A DNA stretch of 30,000 bases. Source: Symbiodinium natans (Eukaryota; Sar; Dinophyceae; Suessiales; Symbiodiniaceae). Below are positions 25,100 to 30,000 of this stretch, piece after piece. Location of the stretch: NCBI GenBank assembly GCA_905221605.1, contig CAJNDS010000018.1, positions 182,501 through 212,500 on the forward strand, read 5' to 3'. The first letter of the stretch is position 1, and each line of letters opens with the position of its first letter. Under the pieces are notes generated by a model that searched no databases, had not been told where the DNA came from, and was given only the letters and a program-made list of their open reading frames with translations. A program made the position numbers and the translations under genes.

Positions 25100-27791
25100 C
25101 CATCACACAAGAGGCGTTCATACCCGTGTACAGTACTACCATGACCAGCAACCGAACCCTGCCGAAGAAACAAAAGTCCGCTGCAAGCTCACACTTCCCA
25201 CGGGTGTGACGAAGCCTACGCGCCGGAACTCGCCCGGATGCCCTGCAACACGAAGTGCACGAAGCAAGAAAAGGGAAATGGCCCTGGGCCACGTGCTGGT
25301 AAGTACCACCAGCGCCAAGTTCAACTTCTGACGGGTCTAGCGGATCAGTGGGATCCTCGGCGGCGATCGCCTCCCCCTCTTCAAGGCTCGGAATGGGATG
25401 GTCCACAGGCTCGCTCAACACAGAGTCCTCACCTGCACACACCAACTCTTCAAGGTCCACACGCTCGTCAACACTGACACCCTCGCGATTCCCACGCACC
25501 GCGCTCAACGAAGGAACACTCAAGCCAACAGCACTACGGGACCCACACGCTTCACTTGACGAGTTTTCAACAACCTCCGTCGGCTGGGCCTCAACAGCAG
25601 TAGGCTCCTGAAAGCTAACACGTCGCCGGCCTTTGTCCTCAACGCGCGGCGTGTCTCCAAGACCCCGCAGCAAGAAAGTTAAACGACCTGCCTCAACGAC
25701 TTGTGGAGCAACTTGGGACGGTGACATGCCAGCAGTCAGAGCGCTCAGGTCCATAGGCTGAGGCCCGCACGGGGCTTCAGCTTGAGAGTCTCCCTTCTTG
25801 CTCTGGGCTGAAGGCAAACGAGCAACAGTCCACCAAGCACGGTCCTTCACAACCAACCCAACTTTGAGGTCTCTGCGATAGTGCAGACAGGACGCCTTCT
25901 CATCTGCAAGAACTGTGCGCCAACCGTTTTTGTACAACACAAACGGCGACATGACGTTCAGGGGTGTATCCGCGACTATGCACCTCGACAACACAAACGT
26001 TCTGGTGAGTGGCTTGCCTCTGCTCTTGCAAGAAAACTTGACTTCGACATCCACGATGCCAAAGGTCTCTATAAGCGCTCCGTTTGCGGCCCTAAGCTCA
26101 CACGACAAACCCTCATAGCTATGAGCAACACTGTAGCATGACAGGAACTGACGAGAAACGATGTGAGACGTGGCCCCGCTATCCACAAGCCACTCTGCCT
26201 CCGGCGAAGTGCGCACGACACTCACACTCTCTACAGTAGACTCTACAGCCCTCTGTACATGAGAACTCAACGTCATGACGACCTTGGCCTCCTCACCGGC
26301 TGGGTCATTGTCAGGACCAGCCTGTTCTGAGCCTAACGCAGCCAATCTCACTCGGCAGTCCCGTTTCACGTGGCCAGGCTTGCCACAACGGTGGCAGACT
26401 ATGTCCTTTTTCCGCTCTCGGCCAGCAGACTGAGAGCGCTTGTTGGCACACTCCTTGGCGACGTGCCCAGGCTTGCCACACTCCCAGCAGACAATGCCCT
26501 TGTTGCCACTGCCTTCCTGCGACGTGGACCTGGTCTTGCTTCCTTTGCCTTTCCCTTTACCTTTGCTGTCTCCCTTGCCACCAGCCTTCCCGCCAGAAGG
26601 CGGGCCATCCTCAGCTGCAGAACTGTCTTTGTCGCTTCCTCTGCCCCTGCCGTGACCTTTTGGTGGTCTGGTCGTCAGCTCTTGCACACGACCAACGTCA
26701 CCCACCAAGCACGTCCTGTTGTGGTACAACAACACGGCCTTACGGACTTCAGCTACAGACTCTCCTCCATGTAGCTGCGCGAACTCACGCACGGGATCTG
26801 GAAGATTCTGCAACATGAGGATGTACAAGTCGCTTTCCATCACCTGCAGGTCTCTCACCTGAGCAGGGAAAGGAAAAGTTCTAAGCAACTGCTGGTACTG
26901 AAAGACTTTCGCGTCGATCTGCCTGAGCCGGTCCACGAGGTTGTCTGGCTTCACCACGCGGAACTGAAGTACCGCATTTCTGAAATGCAGGGCTTCTGAC
27001 CGAGTCTGCAACGAGTACTCTTGTCTCAGCAACCGCATCAACTCGTAGCCATTGCAAGCGCCCACCCCAGCCTGTGCTTCGTACACACCAAAGATGCCTT
27101 CGACACGCTGGCATCCTTGGAACGTCTGCTTGACCAAGTGGTACAGCCTTTGGGCTCTAGCCCACTGGTCACCGCTCAGCTCGGCGTCTGACAGAGGCAT
27201 GCTTCTAGTAAGCACCTCTCGGAGCTCTCCGACAAAGGAAGGGTGGATGAGCGCCAACCACGCTCCGAAAGCCTCACACCATGCCCAAAAGCCCGTGATC
27301 TCCTCCACTCTAGTTCGCCAGGAGGTGAACTGGGCTTCCGGCACGCTGGGGATCCATCTGGGATCCAACGGACGACCGGCAGCACTGTCACTGCTGACCG
27401 CTGGAGTCCTCACCAAGCCTTGTGTACCTTCTGGAGACTGCGTGCTTCCTGCTGCCACTGGTGGCAGTGGCGGCTGCTGTTGCTGCTGCTGCTGCTGCTG
27501 ACTTGCTATGACGCTGACCAACTGCGTCACTGCCTGCGTCTGTGCTTGCACTGCTTGCAGCGTTTGTGCCATCATTCCCATGACAGCAGACAAGTCACTG
27601 GTTGCCACCGTCGGTCCGACTGCTGAAGTTGGATCGTCTCGCGGAGTAGACACTTGGTACACCTGTGGCCCACTAGTTGCCTGAGTCGCTGCTGGCGGCT
27701 GCAGTGGGCTTCGTGCTCCTGGACTAAACGGGTTAGCCAGACTGGGCGTCGGGGTCGCCCCTGGTGGTGTACTCACATCTTCCTGTGCCAT
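25041..27791 (-). CDS. gag-pro: Copia polyprotein, 5' part: Gag, protease, integrase N-half
   Basis: 916 codons from ATG at 27791, just 21 bases after the 5' LTR. The N-terminus is Ser/Thr/Pro-rich with a nine-residue Gln run near residue 95-105. Residues about 150-370 are the Gag capsid-like region. Two CCHC zinc knuckles, CWECGKPGHVAKEC and CHRCGKPGHVKRDC, lie near 434 and 464, separated from Gag by a Gly/Lys-rich RNA-binding stretch. The aspartic protease motif VDSGATSHIV is near 534. After a long acidic linker come the integrase zinc residues (H...GH...C-x2-C, near 832-848) and the first catalytic Asp (AADF, near 874). The frame then leaves the integrase sequence at about 25099-25105 and stops at 25041. 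It packages element RNA and cuts the polyprotein. Confidence 0.92.
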   Translation of the reverse strand: MAQEDVSTPPGATPTPSLANPFSPGARSPLQPPAATQATSGPQVYQVSTPRDDPTSAVGPTVATSDLSAVMGMMAQTLQAVQAQTQAVTQLVSVIASQQQQQQQQQPPLPPVAAGSTQSPEGTQGLVRTPAVSSDSAAGRPLDPRWIPSVPEAQFTSWRTRVEEITGFWAWCEAFGAWLALIHPSFVGELREVLTRSMPLSDAELSGDQWARAQRLYHLVKQTFQGCQRVEGIFGVYEAQAGVGACNGYELMRLLRQEYSLQTRSEALHFRNAVLQFRVVKPDNLVDRLRQIDAKVFQYQQLLRTFPFPAQVRDLQVMESDLYILMLQNLPDPVREFAQLHGGESVAEVRKAVLLYHNRTCLVGDVGRVQELTTRPPKGHGRGRGSDKDSSAAEDGPPSGGKAGGKGDSKGKGKGKGSKTRSTSQEGSGNKGIVCWECGKPGHVAKECANKRSQSAGRERKKDIVCHRCGKPGHVKRDCRVRLAALGSEQAGPDNDPAGEEAKVVMTLSSHVQRAVESTVESVSVVRTSPEAEWLVDSGATSHIVSRQFLSCYSVAHSYEGLSCELRAANGALIETFGIVDVEVKFSCKSRGKPLTRTFVLSRCIVADTPLNVMSPFVLYKNGWRTVLADEKASCLHYRRDLKVGLVVKDRAWWTVARLPSAQSKKGDSQAEAPCGPQPMDLSALTAGMSPSQVAPQVVEAGRLTFLLRGLGDTPRVEDKGRRRVSFQEPTAVEAQPTEVVENSSSEACGSRSAVGLSVPSLSAVRGNREGVSVDERVDLEELVCAGEDSVLSEPVDHPIPSLEEGEAIAAEDPTDPLDPSEVELGAGGTYQHVAQGHFPFLASCTSCCRASGRVPARRLRHTRGKCELAADFCFFGRVRLLVMVVLYTGMNASCVMDGSTSQPNVARAWHDGPDA

Positions 27792-27796
27792 GCTAA

Positions 27797-27812
27797 CCGG
27801 CTCACGCTACCA
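27797..27812 (-). other. Primer-binding site
   Basis: Directly after the 5' LTR the minus strand reads TGGTAGCGTGAGCCGG. TGG pairs with the CCA end of a tRNA; the implied tRNA would start AGCGTGA, with the A1-U72 pair typical of eukaryotic initiator Met-tRNA. Assignment to that tRNA is inference. The gag ATG lies only five bases beyond it. Confidence 0.7.
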
Positions 27813-28148
27813 TGTAAAAGGCAGCAAACCAAAAAACACAGCGCAGCGCAGCTTCCGCAGCTTTCGGTTTCTCACTCGTTGTGGGGGCTTGAGGCCTTGA
27901 GCCAAAGCCCACGTTAGTTTGCAATGCCAAACTGCATTCCTCGTCATTTAACATGACAACAGCCGCGGAGCTGTCAAAGACATTTGCACGTGTTTGCGTC
28001 AAGCTTTGAGGCTGCCTGCCACAACCCAGTTCGCGAGCATCATGAGCATGCGACGTGACGACACGAAATCCCACGAACGACTGCAACCAAGGAGGCAAGC
28101 ACAACTCGACGAGGCTGAGGGGCGTACCTGAGGTCGAACATTTTCACA
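27813..28148 (-). repeat. 5' LTR of the copia element
   Basis: 336 bp, same ends and sequence as the LTR at 21507-21842. It should carry the promoter and polyadenylation signals, though I see no clear TATA box. It contains an 11-base match to the 3' end of the dinoflagellate spliced leader at 27896-27906 (minus strand). Confidence 0.95.
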
Positions 28149-28153
28149 GTTTA
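28149..28153. repeat. Target-site duplication GTTTA (right copy)
   Basis: Matches 21502-21506. Removing the element and one copy restores an in-phase TTTAGGG array. Confidence 0.9.
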
Positions 28154-28390
28154 GGGTTTCGGGTTTAGGGTTTAGGGTTTAGGTTTTTAGGGGGAATCGG
28201 GCACCCGAAACAGGGGCTGCACTGGGGCCCTGTTAGGGGTTTAGGAGTTTCGGGTTTAAAGGGGGGAGAGTTTGGAGCTTCAGGGTTTAGGGTTTAGGGT
28301 TTAGGGATTTAGGGTTTGGGGGTTTAGGGTTTAGGGTTTAGGGTTTAGGGTTTAGGGTTTAGGGTGTAAGGTTTAGGGCTTAGGGCTTTT
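28149..28390. repeat. G-rich telomere-type array right of the retrotransposon
   Basis: Continuation of the array at 21486-21506, with a unique interruption at about 28190-28275 and canonical units at 28276-28370. Confidence 0.9.
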
Positions 28391-28485
28391 CGGGAACCCC
28401 ATAACCCTGAACCTGAAGTCTCCCACTACGGGCGGTGAGGGGTGTCGGGATGCATCTGCTAGCGTAGACAAGGGAGCAAACGAGC

Positions 28486-28828
28486 GGGGTTTAGGGTTTA
28501 GGGTTTAGGGTTTAGGGTTTAGGGTTTAGGGTTTAGGGCATAGGGTTCAAAACCCAGAAACGCCTAAACCCTAAACCCTAAACCCTAAGCCCTAAACCCT
28601 AAACCCGAAACCCTAAACCCTAAACCCTAAACCTAAACCCTAAACCCTAAACCCTAAACCCTCAACCTAAACCTAAACCCTAAACCCTAAACCTAAACCC
28701 TAAACCCTAAACCCTAAACCCTAAACCCTAATCCCTAATCCCTAAACCCTAAACCCTAAACCCTAAACCCTAAACCCTAAACCCTAAACCCTAAACCCTA
28801 AACCCTAAACCCTAAACCCTAAACCCTA
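28486..28828. repeat. G-rich array converging on a long C-rich array
   Basis: About eight TTTAGGG units (28486-28545), a 20-nt spacer, then nearly forty CCCTAAA units including CCTAAA slips (28563-28828). The 3' G-rich ends point toward each other, the orientation expected of a telomere-to-telomere junction. The preceding island (28415-28485) is open (KSPTTGGEGCRDASASVDKG). Confidence 0.9.
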
Positions 28829-28997
28829 AGCGGGTGTCTAGGGTTTAGGTGTAGGGTCTCGGGTTCATGGCTTTATAAGGTTTAGGGAACACCCCTGCTT
28901 GCCGCCCAAAATCCCCCAAGCTCCCTTAACACTTTGAGGGGTCCCTAAACCCTAAACTCTAAACCCTCATAAGACCCTACTTGGAGGTTGGGTACTT

Positions 28998-29261
28998 TTG
29001 AACCGTGTTAACATACAACATCCAACGAATGATTCTGCAGCGTCCTCACCAGTTACTTCTAGGTGGCTGCGCGGCACATCTCGTTGTGCTGGTCTTTTTG
29101 AAGAGCGAATCAAAGTGCTGCGAAAGCAGTACTCAAACAAAAGGCTGAAAACACAACTGGCAGCAGTACGCCGGGTCAGACTTGTCTGGGCTTCCAGAAA
29201 AAGACGGATCCATCGCGCAAGGCATGCGCGCCGTCCACATGCTGGAAGAAGCTTTGCGTGA
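28998..29261 (+). other. Island with a basic open frame, unassigned
   Basis: Open to a TGA at 29261 but without an ATG near its start (TTG at 28998). The peptide is Arg/Lys-rich (EERIKVLRKQYSNKRLKTQL...). A CTGCAG acceptor-like site ends at about 29040. It could be an exon shard; no family recognised. Confidence 0.25.
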
Positions 29262-29296
29262 GGGGGGTCATCTGAGTCCGCACCTTTCCACCTGAC

Positions 29297-29435
29297 CCTA
29301 AACCCTGAACCCTAAATCCCTAAACCCTAAACCCTAAACCCTAAACCCTAAACCCTAAACCCTAAACCCTAAACCCTAAACCCTAAACCCTAAACCCTTG
29401 GTTTAGGGTTCAGGGTTTAGGGTTCAGGGCTTAGG
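29297..29435. repeat. C-rich array joined to a short G-rich array
   Basis: About fourteen CCCTAAA units switch within three bases (CCCTTGG) to TTTAGGG/TTCAGGG at about 29399. Confidence 0.95.
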
Positions 29436-29525
29436 ATCCGAGCCTGGGTGCGCGGTTGTTCTGCTGTGAACAAGGATGCAGTATTGATTTGGGGGTTTAC
29501 GATATAAGGGGTACCTTATACTGGA

Positions 29526-29597
29526 TACCCTAAACCCTAAACCCGAAACCCTAAACCCTAAACCCTAAACCCTAAACCCTAAACCCTAAACCCTACC
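29526..29597. repeat. CCCTAAA array
   Basis: About ten C-rich heptamers. Confidence 0.95.
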
Positions 29598-29598
29598 A

Positions 29599-29706
29599 TT
29601 TGGGGATGTATATTGGGGGTCCCCTACTTTCGGAACCCCCAAGTTGAACAGCGAGTCCACATGTGGACGGACCGTTATTAAAAACAATCCACATGCAATG
29701 GTATGA
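29599..29706 (+). other. Exon-like island, 35 codons plus stop
   Basis: The open frame begins FGDVYWGSPTFGTPKLNSES and ends with its own TGA before the next array. Its composition, with clustered Asn/Pro/Thr and one Cys, is protein-like. No family recognised. Confidence 0.3.
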
Positions 29707-29709
29707 GGC

Positions 29710-29815
29710 TAAACCCTAAACCCCTAAACCCCTAAGCCCCTAAACCCCTAAACCCCTAAACCCCTAAGCCCCTAAGCCCCTAAACCCCTAAAACCCTAAA
29801 CCCTAAACCCTAAGG
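29710..29815. repeat. CCCCTAAA / CCCCTAAG octamer array
   Basis: About ten octamers with one extra C, then three canonical heptamers. Confidence 0.95.
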
Positions 29816-29884
29816 GGTTGCTACAGTTGTTAGCTGGAGGCAGAAGTGCGCCCTGAACCACATCGTAAACCCAAGTACAAAAAA

Positions 29885-30000
29885 GCCCTAAACCCTAAAC
29901 CCTACGCCCTAGACCCTAGACCCAAAACCCAAACCCAAAACCCTAAACCCTAAACCTAAACCCTAAACCCTAAACCCTAAACCCTAAACCCTAAACCCTA
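29885..30000. repeat. CCCTAAA array running off the window
   Basis: Degenerate at its left edge, canonical toward the right end, where it is cut by the window. The island before it (29814-29891) is open in one + frame (GVATVVSWRQKCALNH...). Confidence 0.9.

Larger units (their letters stand above)
21507..28148 (-). mobile_element. Complete Ty1/copia-type LTR retrotransposon
   Basis: A 6642-bp element on the minus strand: 336-bp LTRs, PBS, gag-protease-integrase frame, integrase-RT-RNase H frame, polypurine tract and 5-bp target duplication. The order protease, integrase, RT, RNase H defines copia rather than gypsy. The two LTRs look identical base for base by eye, which indicates recent insertion. 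The polyprotein is split by a phase shift inside the integrase core, so this copy probably cannot move on its own. The target is a telomere-type TTTAGGG array. Confidence 0.95.

Noticed and set aside
27052-27626. 149- and 127-codon + strand frames
   Set aside because: They are antisense to gag, with a poly-Cys or poly-Leu run from the antisense of the Gln repeat.
1380-30000. Repeat arrays as CRISPR
   Set aside because: Units are 7-15 bp tandem repeats without regular spacers, and the context is eukaryotic.

Overview
The window looks like nuclear DNA of a dinoflagellate. Three things in the sequence point that way. It is filled with plant/dinoflagellate-type telomere repeats (TTTAGGG on one strand, CCCTAAA on the other). 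It carries an AT-rich insert that reads as a piece of mitochondrial cytochrome b of the alveolate kind. It holds a Ty1/copia-type retrotransposon whose internal features resemble those I know from dinoflagellate genomes. No genus can be fixed from the sequence alone; a Symbiodiniaceae-like alga is a guess.

Layout. 1-1330: unique sequence with no recognisable gene. 1380-10290: a patchwork of more than twenty telomere-type arrays in both orientations, separated by unique islands of about 60-250 bases, many with an open frame. Inside this patchwork lie a 15-bp GC-rich minisatellite (3236-4815, interrupted by the mitochondrial fragment at about 3793-4172), an AT-rich island (5226-5775), poly-C tracts and a perfect 42-bp inverted repeat (7519-7647). 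10451-10563 is a second fold-back sequence. 11335-14547 is a large intact uninterrupted gene for a ZZ-type zinc finger + TPR + CHAT (caspase-like) protein. 14610-15160 is a decayed telomere array. 15267-16249 is a gene of unknown function; two exons join in frame across a 191-nt GT-AG intron. 16814-16946 is a probable leucine-rich-repeat exon in an otherwise unrecognised stretch. 18175-21506 is a second telomere-repeat patchwork. 21507-28148 is a complete 6.6-kb copia element on the minus strand. 28149-30000 is a third patchwork.

The retrotransposon sits inside a TTTAGGG array with a clean 5-bp target duplication and apparently identical 336-bp LTRs, so it is young. Its polyprotein is nevertheless broken in the integrase catalytic core by a one-base phase shift at a tandem GATG.

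The two cellular genes are on the + strand and are not linked functionally by anything I can see. The most unusual large-scale property is the mosaic itself: interstitial telomeric arrays that flip orientation many times, locally homogenised into different variant units, and punctuated by islands that look like gene shards or exons. Many short open frames in the window are by-products of the repeats or antisense shadows of the retrotransposon, and are not listed as genes.
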